A stretch of 8,602 bases of DNA, taken from NCBI GenBank assembly GCA_937902305.1, contig CALDHV010000181.1, forward strand, positions 1-8,602. Reading direction: 5' to 3'. Below, piece by piece: positions 1 to 5,564 of the stretch (position 1 is its first letter; every line of letters begins with the position of its first letter). Source of the DNA: an uncultured Clostridia bacterium. Lineage in GTDB: Bacteria > Bacillota > Clostridia > Oscillospirales > Acutalibacteraceae. Made by a program: the position numbers and the translations under genes. The notes below the pieces were generated by a model. The model saw only the letters and a program-made list of their open reading frames with translations, had not been told where the DNA came from and searched no databases.

Positions 1-985
1 CGGCGCAGATGCGGTTCCGGAATTCCGAAAACTCCTTCGGCAGCTTCGCGGGAGGCTCTGCAGAGCAGTCCGGCTCGCCGGAGCCCGCAAAGCGCAGGAC
101 TGCGGCGAAATGCCCCTCGCCCTCCAGAAGGTGGGGCCACAGGCGGAAGGTGTCGCGGAGCTCGGGGTTGCCGTCCGCCCATTCGGGATGGCCGGGGGCA
201 AACCAGGGGGCCTCCACGTGCTCCACGTGGAAATCGGGCCGCGCCCGCAGGAATTCGGCGATCGTGCCCTCGTTCTCCTCGGGGGCAAAGGTGCAGGTGG
301 AGTAGACGAGCCGTCCGCCGGGGCGCACCGCTGTGGCGGCGTTTGCCAATATTTCGGCTTGCCGCGCGGCGCAAAGACGGATATTGTCGGTGCTCCAGAT
401 GTCCAACGCCTGCGGTTCCTTGCGGAACATCCCCTCGCCGGAGCAGGGGGCGTCCACCGCCACCGCATCGAAAAAGCCCGCAAGCGCGTGGCAGAGGGTT
501 GCGCTGTCGCAGCAGGATACCACCGTCCGCCGTGTACCGAAGCGCTCGAGATTTTGCTCCAGTGCGCGCACCCGCGACGGCACATACTCATTGCTCCAAA
601 GTAGCCCCGTATCGCCGAGCACGGCGGCGATCTGTGTGGATTTTCCGCCGGGAGCGGCGCAGAGATCCAGCACCCGCTCGCCCGGTTGCGGTGCCAGCAC
701 CGTGACCGCCGAGGAAGCCGACGGCTCCTGCACATAATACGCGCCGGCGTGGTGGAGCGGGTCGCTCCCCGCCTTGAACGGCGCGGCGGCATAGAAGCTG
801 TCGGCGGCGAACGGCGCGGGGGTGAGCGCCTGCCCGAACAGCGCACGGAAACGGTCGGTAGACAGCTTCTGCGTATTCACACGTACGCCACGGCGCAACG
901 GTCGCCCGTATGCATCGCAAAATGCCGCCCAATCATCCCCGAGCAGGGGACGCATCCGGCGGACAAACTCCTGCGGCAATTCCAT
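1..985 (-). CDS. rsmF: 16S rRNA (cytosine-C5) methyltransferase, NOL1/NOP2/Sun family, 3' end missing
   Basis: S-adenosylmethionine-dependent RNA methyltransferase predicted to make 5-methylcytosine in 16S rRNA (RsmF/YebU-like). The frame starts at an ATG (985-983) preceded by GAAAGGAGAA and stays open for 328 codons to the left edge, so the C-terminus (usually reaching about 430-470 aa, with a PUA-like region) is outside the window. Visible motifs in order: an N-terminal stretch containing HHAGAYYVQEPSA; the SAM-binding loop CAAPGGKS at residues 109-116; DAPCSGEGMFRK at 178-189, whose Cys181 is one of the two conserved cysteines; and YSTCTFAPEENE at 228-239 with the second cysteine, Cys231. 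The TCT plus PCSGEG pair is diagnostic of the family. It is the last gene of a leftward set with PHP and TSCPD genes, but an intrinsic terminator sits directly before its ribosome site. The exact target cytosine cannot be read from sequence; RsmB is less likely because no NusB-like N-terminal domain is present. Confidence 0.93.
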   Translation of the reverse strand, partial: MELPQEFVRRMRPLLGDDWAAFCDAYGRPLRRGVRVNTQKLSTDRFRALFGQALTPAPFAADSFYAAAPFKAGSDPLHHAGAYYVQEPSASSAVTVLAPQPGERVLDLCAAPGGKSTQIAAVLGDTGLLWSNEYVPSRVRALEQNLERFGTRRTVVSCCDSATLCHALAGFFDAVAVDAPCSGEGMFRKEPQALDIWSTDNIRLCAARQAEILANAATAVRPGGRLVYSTCTFAPEENEGTIAEFLRARPDFHVEHVEAPWFAPGHPEWADGNPELRDTFRLWPHLLEGEGHFAAVLRFAGSGEPDCSAEPPAKLPKEFSEFRNRICA

Positions 986-1000
986 CGCCGTTCTCCTTTC

Positions 1001-1073
1001 AAAAAAACGGGGCGCCTTGGGCGCGCTTACTTTAGTCCTTAAGTAAGCACACCCTACGATGCCCCCCGTTTAT
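1001..1073 (-). terminator. Long intrinsic terminator between TSCPD gene and rsmF
   Basis: Read on the minus strand, GGGTGTGCTTACTT pairs with AAGTAAGCGCGCCC (14 base pairs, two G-U) around an 8-base loop. It is enclosed by AAACGGGG pairing with CCCCGTTT, and the structure ends in a run of seven T. The G-U pairs would be A-C mismatches in a plus-strand transcript, so the structure fits minus-strand RNA. It starts at the stop codon of the TSCPD gene. Its T-run directly abuts the GAAAGGAG ribosome site of rsmF, leaving no room for a promoter between them. Confidence 0.8.
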
Positions 1074-1319
1074 TTATTCTTCTGTTGCCTTACGCAGTGC
1101 CCGCGCGAGCTGGTCGGGGCAGGAGGTCGGCTTGAAGCCGCACCGGATGCCGGACAGCAGGTCGATGACCTCCTGCACGGGTCTGCCCTCGACAAGGCGC
1201 GCCACGCCCTGCGTGTTGCCGCTGCATCCGCCCTCAAAGCGGACGTTATGCACGATGCCGTCCTCGATGTCGAAGGTGATGCCGCGGGAGCAGGTGCCCT
1301 GTGTACGATACTGATACAT
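1074..1319 (-). CDS. TSCPD domain-containing protein (TIGR03905-like), 81 aa
   Basis: A small soluble protein of 81 residues matching the stand-alone TSCPD family found widely in Clostridia. The name-giving TSCPD is visible near residues 65-69, after a conserved core with GGCSGN (residues 30-35). Four cysteines (SRG-preceding Cys10, Cys32, Cys59 and the TSCPD Cys67) suggest a metal or redox role, but no function is established. The same domain is found at the C-terminus of some ribonucleotide reductases, where it may bind nucleic acid or metal. The ATG at 1319-1317 has AAAGGAGC about 8 bases upstream. The gene lies 20 bases after the PHP gene on the same strand, so co-transcription is likely. 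A strong terminator follows its stop codon. Confidence 0.85.
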   Translation of the reverse strand: MYQYRTQGTCSRGITFDIEDGIVHNVRFEGGCSGNTQGVARLVEGRPVQEVIDLLSGIRCGFKPTSCPDQLARALRKATEE

Positions 1320-1339
1320 TTTTTCGTGCTCCTTTCGGG

Positions 1340-2185
1340 TCAGCGTTCCCTTTGCTTGCGCGCCTTGTAGGCGCGAATGAGCGCGGGGGTGTCCGCCGGC
1401 ACATCGGGATTGCCGATCGGGTGAACGAGGTCGCTGTACATCCCGTGGAAATCCGTTCCGCCGGTCTTGAGCAGACCGTGCGCATCGGCAAAATCGGTCA
1501 GATAGACAACCTGATTTTCATTCTGGCGAGGATGCCAGACCTCCACGCCGTCCAGCCGGTTTTCCTCTGCCAGCTCGGCGATCAGTTCCTCGTTATGATA
1601 GGCGGCGGGGTGAGCGATGACCACCAGCCCGCCGGCATCGCGGATGCTGTCGGTCACGGTGCGCACATCGGGATATACAACCGTTTCAAACGCCAGTCCG
1701 TCGTGAGCATTAAACAGCTTATGATAGGTTTCGCCGAAGATCGCATCGGCATAGCCCGCGTCCATCAGCGCGTGCATGATGTGTTGCTTGAATATCGCGG
1801 TGCTTCCGGCGGCATGGCGGGTGACGGATTCCGGCACGATGGGATAGTAGCGCAGTACCTTTTGCAGCATCTTGAGCGCCGCCTCCCGCCGGCGGACAGC
1901 CATCCGGTGGCAAAGCCCCTCCAGGCGGTCGGGGGTATCACAAAGATAGGCGAGAATATGTACCTTCGTTTCCCTTTCGCTGTCCCAGGCGGAAAACTCC
2001 GCACCGGGCAGGACGTCGATGCCCTGCCGCTTGCCGATGACGACGGCGCGCGCCGCACCTGCCAGCGCGTCGTGGTCGGTGATCGCCAGTGTCGTCACAC
2101 CGCGCCGCTTGGCGGTGGCGATCAACTCGTCGATGCCCATAGAGCCGTCGGATATTTTTGTGTGACAGTGTAGATCAATAGCCAT
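1340..2185 (-). CDS. PHP domain phosphoesterase (RNase AM / TrpH-like), 281 aa
   Basis: A metal-dependent phosphoesterase of the PHP superfamily, close in length and layout to YciV/TrpH proteins that hydrolyse 3',5'-nucleoside bisphosphates and trim RNA 5' ends. Metal-ligand motifs are complete: HCHTKISDG (His6, His8, Asp13), TDHD (Asp37, His38), GAEFSA (Glu63), His76 in KVHILAYL, IAHP (His192) and GGTDFHG (Asp245, His247). A middle insert (about residues 80-180) separates the two halves, as is usual in this family. There is no signal peptide or membrane segment, so it is presumably cytoplasmic. The ATG at 2185 is preceded by AGAGGTT. It is the first gene of the leftward block and has its own promoter candidate about 70 bases upstream. 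The precise substrate is inferred from family membership only; histidinol phosphatase is less likely because of motif spacing. Confidence 0.9.
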   Translation of the reverse strand: MAIDLHCHTKISDGSMGIDELIATAKRRGVTTLAITDHDALAGAARAVVIGKRQGIDVLPGAEFSAWDSERETKVHILAYLCDTPDRLEGLCHRMAVRRREAALKMLQKVLRYYPIVPESVTRHAAGSTAIFKQHIMHALMDAGYADAIFGETYHKLFNAHDGLAFETVVYPDVRTVTDSIRDAGGLVVIAHPAAYHNEELIAELAEENRLDGVEVWHPRQNENQVVYLTDFADAHGLLKTGGTDFHGMYSDLVHPIGNPDVPADTPALIRAYKARKQRER

Positions 2186-2253
2186 AAGAACCTCTTTTTC
2201 TTTTCCTCCGGAAAACCCCCGAAACGATCCTTGATAAGTTTTTAACCTTATCT

Positions 2254-2283
2254 ATTGTACCACCCGACGACCGCAAAAAGCAA
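2254..2283 (-). promoter_or_regulatory. Candidate sigma-A promoter for the PHP-TSCPD operon
   Basis: On the minus strand TTGCTT (2283-2278) and TACAAT (2259-2254) are separated by 18 bases. TGG precedes the -10 box, giving an extended -10. Transcription would start near 2247, about 60 bases before the PHP start codon. A dyad GATAAG/CTTATC (2233-2252) covers the expected start point and could be a 5' leader hairpin or an operator. The call rests on consensus likeness only. Confidence 0.5.
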
Positions 2284-2444
2284 TCATAAATCTGCGAAAA
2301 AAGCCTTTTTTTGTCAAAAACGGCACTTTGCCGAAAACGGTCAACACCCTCCACGCCGATTTGTGCAAAAGTACCCCGCAAAGGGCGAGGCAAGATAGGA
2401 AGCTTGTAGGTTTTGCAACATCCTTTTCCGTTTATACGGCATCA

Positions 2445-2480
2445 AAACAGGCGGTAATCCGACAGGATTGCCGCCTGTTT
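2445..2480 (+). terminator. Terminator-like hairpin without an upstream plus-strand gene
   Basis: AAACAGGCGGTAATCC pairs with GGATTGCCGCCTGTTT around the tetraloop GACA. The stem is 16 base pairs with one U-G in plus-strand RNA, and it is followed by the T-rich tail CTTCTTTGTCT. In minus-strand RNA the wobble becomes an A-C mismatch and the tail is shorter, so the plus direction is favoured. No plus-strand gene lies upstream in the window. It may end an unrecognised small RNA, insulate the CobW operon, or be a repeat-element hairpin. Confidence 0.5.
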
Positions 2481-2525
2481 CTTCTTTGTCTAAACAAAAA
2501 ATGATCGTTGCAAAACTGCTACGCA

Positions 2526-2631
2526 CCGAAAGACAAAGCTTTTTGCTGTGAAACGCGGCAAAAGCCGCAGGACATACTGACGTATGCCTGCGGCTTTTAA
2601 CAAAGTTTCGCACAAAAAGATTGTCTTTCGG
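2526..2631. repeat. Compound 106-base palindrome (MITE-like or structured RNA)
   Basis: The outer arms are 2526-2554 and 2605-2631. CCGAAAGACAA pairs with TTGTCTTTCGG, CTTTTTG with CAAAAAG, and TGTGAAAC with GTTTCGCA (one G-U): about 26 pairs with small internal loops. Inside is a second hairpin, AAAAGCCGCAGG (2560-2571) with CCTGCGGCTTTT (2587-2598), topped by CATAC/GTATG. No flanking target-site duplication is obvious. The element lies wholly upstream of the cobW promoter, so it is not part of that mRNA. It could be a miniature mobile repeat, a small RNA, or a bidirectional terminator. Confidence 0.65.
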
Positions 2632-2674
2632 CTGCAATATCCCTGTCTTGCCGCGCCCAATGCTGAAATCACTG

Positions 2675-2703
2675 TTGAAATTGTTGCGCGGGCGTGGTAC
2701 AAT
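2675..2703 (+). promoter_or_regulatory. Sigma-A promoter of the cobW-cobW-rqcP operon
   Basis: TTGAAA (2675-2680) and TACAAT (2698-2703) are 17 bases apart, and TGG before the -10 box gives an extended -10. Transcription would begin near 2710, about 35 bases before the chosen start codon. This position rules out the longer reading frame that begins at 2584. I see no clear Zur or Fur box overlapping it, although metal regulation would be expected for this gene type. Confidence 0.65.
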
Positions 2704-2710
2704 AGAAAAA

Positions 2711-2724
2711 ACGGGACAACCCGT
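2711..2724 (+). promoter_or_regulatory. Hairpin at the 5' end of the cobW mRNA
   Basis: ACGGG-ACAA-CCCGT forms a five-pair hairpin at the predicted transcript 5' end, nine bases before the ribosome site GGAAAG (2733-2738). It may stabilise the mRNA or be a DNA operator; neither can be decided from sequence. Confidence 0.35.
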
Positions 2725-2745
2725 CAAAATGCGGAAAGAGATGAA

Positions 2746-3918
2746 ATGCGTATGACAAAGATAGATGTGTTTTCCGGCTTTCTCGGAGCGGGGAAAACGA
2801 CCCTCATTAAAAAGCTGATCGCTGAGGCGTATGCCGGCGAAAAGCTGGTGCTGATCGAAAATGAGTTCGGTGAGATCGGCATCGACGGCGGTTTTCTGAA
2901 AGAGGCGGGCATCGAGATCACCGAGATGAACTCCGGGTGCATTTGTTGCAGTCTGGTGGGCGATTTCACCGAGGCTCTGGGCAAGGTGCTGACCGAATAT
3001 GCCCCCGACCGTATCCTCATTGAGCCGTCCGTCGTCGGCAAGCTCAGCGATGTGATCCGCGCGGTGCAGAAGGTCACGTCCGATACTGTAAAGCTAAACA
3101 GCTTTACAACCGTTGCCGACGCGACCAAGTGCAAGATCTATATGAAGAACTTCGGCGAGTTTTATAACGACCAGATCGCCTATGCCAATTCGGTGGTGCT
3201 CAGCCGCACCGACGGGATGGATGAGGCAAAGCTGGCGGCGTGTGTGGCGCTGTTGCGGGAGCATAACGCCACCGCGACGGTCATCACCACGCCGTGGGAT
3301 CAGCTCACCGGCAAGCAGATCCTGGAGGCGATGGAAAAGAAAAACACGCTGGAGGCGGAGCTTCGTCACCTTGCCGAGGAGGAGGATATCTGCCCGGTCT
3401 GCGGGCACCATCACCACGATGATGACGATGACGAATGTGAGCACCACCACCATCACCACGATGATGACGACGATGACGAGTGTGAGCACCACCACCATCA
3501 CCACGATGATGACGACGATGACGAATGTGAGCACCACCACCATCACCACGATGATGACGACGACGAGTGCGAGCATCATCACCATCACCACCACGATGGA
3601 CATCATCACCATCATCACGCCGATGAGATATTCACCAGCTGGGGCGCGGAGACGGCAGGCAAATATTCCGTCGCGGAGATCGCGGACGCGCTGGGTCGGC
3701 TGGACGATGCCGCGCGGTTCGGCACGGTACTGCGTGCCAAGGGCATCGTCGCGGGCGCCGACGGGCAATGGATCCACTACGACTACGTACCGGGTGCGCC
3801 GGATGTGCGTACCGGTTCCGCCGATGTCATCGGCAGACTGTGCGTGATCGGCTCCGGCATCAATAAGCCGGCGTTGGCGGCGCTGTTCCGCGTGCCGTAT
3901 GTCGCCGACGAGGATTGA
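2746..3918 (+). CDS. CobW/COG0523-family GTPase with His/Asp/Cys-rich metal-binding insert, 390 aa
   Basis: A G3E-family P-loop GTPase of the type that delivers or allocates metal ions (zinc, cobalt or nickel) to client proteins in the cytoplasm. Walker A is GFLGAGKT (residues 11-18). The family's metal site is GCICCS with Cys65, Cys67 and Cys68. The ENEFGEIGID switch-like motif and LIEPS (near residues 89-94) follow. The guanine-recognition motif is the variant SRTD (153-156). A CPVC pair (Cys216, Cys219) introduces a long insert, residues 221-291, holding 35 His, 23 Asp and four Glu-Cys-Glu triplets. A CobW C-terminal-like domain fills the rest. The start was set at 2746 because GGAAAG lies 7 bases upstream and the promoter at 2675-2703 excludes the earlier frame start. 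A second ATG at 2752 is possible. It lies 16 bases before a second GTPase gene, forming an operon with it. The metal is not determinable; zinc is the usual guess for COG0523. Confidence 0.92.
   Translation: MRMTKIDVFSGFLGAGKTTLIKKLIAEAYAGEKLVLIENEFGEIGIDGGFLKEAGIEITEMNSGCICCSLVGDFTEALGKVLTEYAPDRILIEPSVVGKLSDVIRAVQKVTSDTVKLNSFTTVADATKCKIYMKNFGEFYNDQIAYANSVVLSRTDGMDEAKLAACVALLREHNATATVITTPWDQLTGKQILEAMEKKNTLEAELRHLAEEEDICPVCGHHHHDDDDDECEHHHHHHDDDDDDECEHHHHHHDDDDDDECEHHHHHHDDDDDECEHHHHHHHDGHHHHHHADEIFTSWGAETAGKYSVAEIADALGRLDDAARFGTVLRAKGIVAGADGQWIHYDYVPGAPDVRTGSADVIGRLCVIGSGINKPALAALFRVPYVADED
3418..3594 (+). repeat. In-frame 42/45-base tandem repeat, four units, within the GTPase gene
   Basis: Units begin at 3418 (42 bases), 3460, 3505 and 3550 (45 bases each). 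Each encodes five or six Asp, Glu-Cys-Glu, then six or seven His. Units 2 and 3 differ by a single silent change (GAG/GAA), which points to recent duplication. All length changes keep frame. It is flanked by extra His runs at 3406-3417 and 3601-3618. This is a coding minisatellite, not a CRISPR array. Confidence 0.95.
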
Positions 3919-3934
3919 GAAAGGACGGGCAGAT

Positions 3935-4876
3935 ATGGAGATCCCGGTATATCTTTTCACCGGCTTTCTGGATGCCGGTAAAACCAGCTTCATTCAGGGC
4001 ACGCTGGAGGACAAACGCTTCAACAAGGGCGAGCGTACGCTGATATTGGTGTGCGAGGAGGGCGAGGTCGAGTACGATCTGTCCCGCGTCCCGGGTAAAG
4101 GGGTATCCCTTGTCACCATCAACGAGCCGGAGGAGCTGACGGCGGAGCATCTGACCGAGCTGCAGAAGAAATATCGCGCCCAACGGGTGATGATAGAATA
4201 CAACGGTATGTGGATGATGCAGACGCTCTTCGACGCCATCCCGAAAAACTGGGTGATCTATCAGGAGATGATGTTTGCCGACGCGAACACCTTCGTGGCG
4301 TATAACGCCAATATGCGCAATCTTGTCGTGGACAAGCTCAATACCCCCGAGCTGGTGGTTTTCAACCGGATGCCGAAGGAGCAGGACAAAATGCCGCTTC
4401 ACAAGATCGTCCGGGCGACCAGCCGTCGGGCGGATATTGCCTATGACCACGGCGGGGATGACGTGGAATATGATGACATCGAAGACCCGTTGCCGTTCGA
4501 TGTGAACGCGCCGGTCGTCGCGGTCGGGGAGCGGGATTATGCGCTGTGGTACCGCGACCTGTCGGATAACCTCAACAGCTACGACGGGAAAACGGTGTCC
4601 TTTCTCGGGCAGGTCGTGCGGGATAAGACTATCCCGCAGGGGAGCTTCCTCATCGGCAGACCGCTGATGACCTGCTGTGAGGCGGATATTCGCTTTGCCG
4701 GGCTTGTCTGCGAGTGGCTGGGAGCGGAGACTCTGCAAAACCGCGACTGGGTATTGCTGACGGCGAAGATCGCGGTGCGCACCCACCCCTGCTACGGGCG
4801 GGTCGGCCCGGTGCTGACCGCCGTTTCGGTCGAAAAGGCGGAGGCACCCGAAAAAGAGGTCGCCACATTCTTTTAA
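3935..4876 (+). CDS. CobW-like GTPase lacking CxCC, fused to a DUF1980/TIGR03943-like C-terminal domain, 313 aa
   Basis: Second P-loop GTPase of the CobW type. Walker A is GFLDAGKT (residues 10-17). Where the first GTPase has its GCICCS metal site, this protein has LVCEEGEVEYD, with only one cysteine. IEYNGMW (87-93) takes the place of the usual IEPSG, and the guanine motif is degenerate (FNRMPKEQD around Asn144). From about residue 205 the sequence changes character: GKTVSFLGQVVRD, then MTCCEADIRFAGL (Cys247-Cys248), then a beta-rich end with GPVLTAVSVEKAE. From memory this resembles the C-terminal domain of YcgQ/TIGR03943 (DUF1980) proteins associated with metal uptake. The ATG at 3935 has GAAAGGA 9 bases upstream; an earlier start at 3899 overlaps the preceding gene and lacks a ribosome site. 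The pair is translated 16 bases apart, suggesting partner proteins. The fusion assignment is by recall and moderately sure. Confidence 0.85.
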   Translation: MEIPVYLFTGFLDAGKTSFIQGTLEDKRFNKGERTLILVCEEGEVEYDLSRVPGKGVSLVTINEPEELTAEHLTELQKKYRAQRVMIEYNGMWMMQTLFDAIPKNWVIYQEMMFADANTFVAYNANMRNLVVDKLNTPELVVFNRMPKEQDKMPLHKIVRATSRRADIAYDHGGDDVEYDDIEDPLPFDVNAPVVAVGERDYALWYRDLSDNLNSYDGKTVSFLGQVVRDKTIPQGSFLIGRPLMTCCEADIRFAGLVCEWLGAETLQNRDWVLLTAKIAVRTHPCYGRVGPVLTAVSVEKAEAPEKEVATFF

Positions 4877-4893
4877 GCAAGAGGGATGATATA

Positions 4894-5136
4894 ATGCGTT
4901 TGGATAAGTACTTGAAAGTATCGCGGCTCATCAAGCGCCGCACCGTCGCCAACGAGGCGTGCGACGCCGGCAAGGTGCTGGTCAACGACAAGCCCGCCAA
5001 GGCGGCGTATGAGATCAAAGAGGGCGATGTCATCACCATCACGATGGGGGCACGGCAGTTGCGAGCCGAGGTCGTGTCGGTGCAGGAGACCATCGCCAAA
5101 AACGATGCGGCGTTGCTGTATCGTCTAATGCCGTAA
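4894..5136 (+). CDS. rqcP: RqcP/YabO S4-domain ribosome quality-control factor, 80 aa
   Basis: An Hsp15-like S4 RNA-binding protein. The whole product is essentially one S4 domain (MRLDKYLKVSRLIKRR, then AGKVLVND near residues 26-33) with a short C-terminal strand. In Bacillus subtilis RqcP (YabO) binds stalled 50S subunits and works with RqcH to add alanine tails to the nascent chain. The ATG at 4894 follows GAGGGATGAT and lies 17 bases after the second GTPase stop codon, so it is probably expressed from the CobW promoter. The following genes yabP, yabQ, divIC and yabR confirm orthology by gene order. An upstream in-frame start at 4714 lies inside the GTPase gene and is rejected. A terminator ends the unit. 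Confidence 0.93.
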   Translation: MRLDKYLKVSRLIKRRTVANEACDAGKVLVNDKPAKAAYEIKEGDVITITMGARQLRAEVVSVQETIAKNDAALLYRLMP

Positions 5137-5140
5137 AGTG

Positions 5141-5154
5141 GTGTAACTTTACAC
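5141..5154. promoter_or_regulatory. Perfect dyad GTGTAA-CT-TTACAC
   Basis: Six-base inverted arms flank a two-base centre, just after the rqcP stop codon. The spacer is too small for an RNA hairpin, so a protein-binding site is the more natural reading, but no regulator is recognised. It may also simply extend the terminator region that follows. Confidence 0.25.
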
Positions 5155-5161
5155 ATAAATC

Positions 5162-5201
5162 AAGACCGCTTTCGCTCCGACCGGGACGAAAACGGTCTTT
5201 T
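5162..5201 (+). terminator. Intrinsic terminator after rqcP
   Basis: AAGACCG pairs with CGGTCTT and, inside it, TTTCG pairs with CGAAA, with CC/GG pairs near a GACC loop. The stem runs into TTTT. It ends the cobW-cobW-rqcP unit and separates it from the sporulation pair yabP-yabQ. Confidence 0.75.
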
Positions 5202-5264
5202 GCTACCCGAAAAGGCAAGATTTCACCTTCTTCCGCATATATTTGTGGCGGGAGATGATGTCAT

Positions 5265-5552
5265 ATGGAACGAGTACAGAAAGAAACAGCGGCGGAGCGG
5301 ATGCCACACCAACTGACCTTGCGGGACAGGTCGCATCTGGAGCTGTCCGGCGTGACCGATGTGGGCACCTTCGACGAAAACGGGGTGACGCTCACCACCA
5401 CGGCGGGGCGGTTGCGCATCGTGGGGAGCGGACTGCATCTGTCCTGCCTTACGCTGGAAACCGGGGCGGCGGTCATCGAGGGTACGGTGGACGGGCTGGA
5501 ATACAGCAAAACGCCCACCCGCGGCGGCTTCTTCGGCAGATTGCTCCGATAA
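5265..5552 (+). CDS. yabP: Sporulation protein YabP, 95 aa
   Basis: A small YabP/YqfC-family protein. The features that identify it are the N-terminal block HQLTLRDRSHLELSGVTDV (residues 15-33), the following FDENGVTL turn, and the GRLRIVGSGLHL/LETG strand pattern, all typical of the family. In Bacillus subtilis it is made in the mother cell under sigma-E; its biochemical role is unknown. There is no signal peptide. The ATG at 5265 has GGGAG about 10 bases upstream. The gene ends with a TAA that overlaps the ribosome site of yabQ, so the two are translationally close. I could not identify a convincing sigma-E promoter. Its presence is good evidence that the organism belongs to a spore-forming lineage. 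Confidence 0.93.
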   Translation: MERVQKETAAERMPHQLTLRDRSHLELSGVTDVGTFDENGVTLTTTAGRLRIVGSGLHLSCLTLETGAAVIEGTVDGLEYSKTPTRGGFFGRLLR

Positions 5553-5564
5553 GGAGGGTTGCCG

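Larger units (their letters stand above)
2186..2745. other. 560-base gene-free divergent region
   Basis: This stretch separates the leftward PHP block from the rightward CobW block. I see no convincing gene: the open frames in it have no ribosome site, low-complexity translations and no family resemblance. It contains a leftward promoter near 2254-2283, a terminator-like hairpin at 2445-2480, a compound palindrome at 2526-2631 and a rightward promoter at 2675-2703. Smaller hairpins such as CGGCA-CTT-TGCCG and CCGT-TTAT-ACGG also occur. It is visibly richer in A/T homopolymer runs than the flanking genes. No tRNA or recognised riboswitch core was found by eye. Confidence 0.7.

Noticed and set aside
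1301..2173. A 290-codon plus-strand frame opposite the PHP gene
   Set aside because: The minus strand carries all PHP metal-binding motifs, so the plus frame is a shadow.
2341..2727. Small minus-strand frames in the divergent region
   Set aside because: They run through palindromes and promoter elements, have no ribosome site and no recognisable family.
2584..2745. A longer N-terminus for the first GTPase starting at 2584
   Set aside because: It would begin inside the palindrome, upstream of the promoter, and lacks a ribosome site; CobW proteins begin close to the Walker A motif.
2729..2755. A nine-codon upstream frame overlapping the GTPase start
   Set aside because: It has no separate ribosome site and is short enough to be chance.
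3418..3594. Regular 45-base repeats as a possible CRISPR array
   Set aside because: The units are directly adjacent without unique spacers and encode an in-frame protein repeat.
3094..3993. A minus-strand frame with long Val/Met runs that mimic membrane segments
   Set aside because: The hydrophobic runs are only the complement of the His/Asp codon repeats of the GTPase insert.
3860..4786. A 308-codon minus-strand frame opposite the second GTPase
   Set aside because: It is complementary to a gene with Walker A and domain motifs, with no ribosome site or recognisable family; a GC-rich shadow frame.
5236..5243. CATATATT as a sigma-E -10 element for yabP
   Set aside because: No matching -35 element is visible at the right distance, and the transcript would start almost at the ribosome site, leaving too short a leader.
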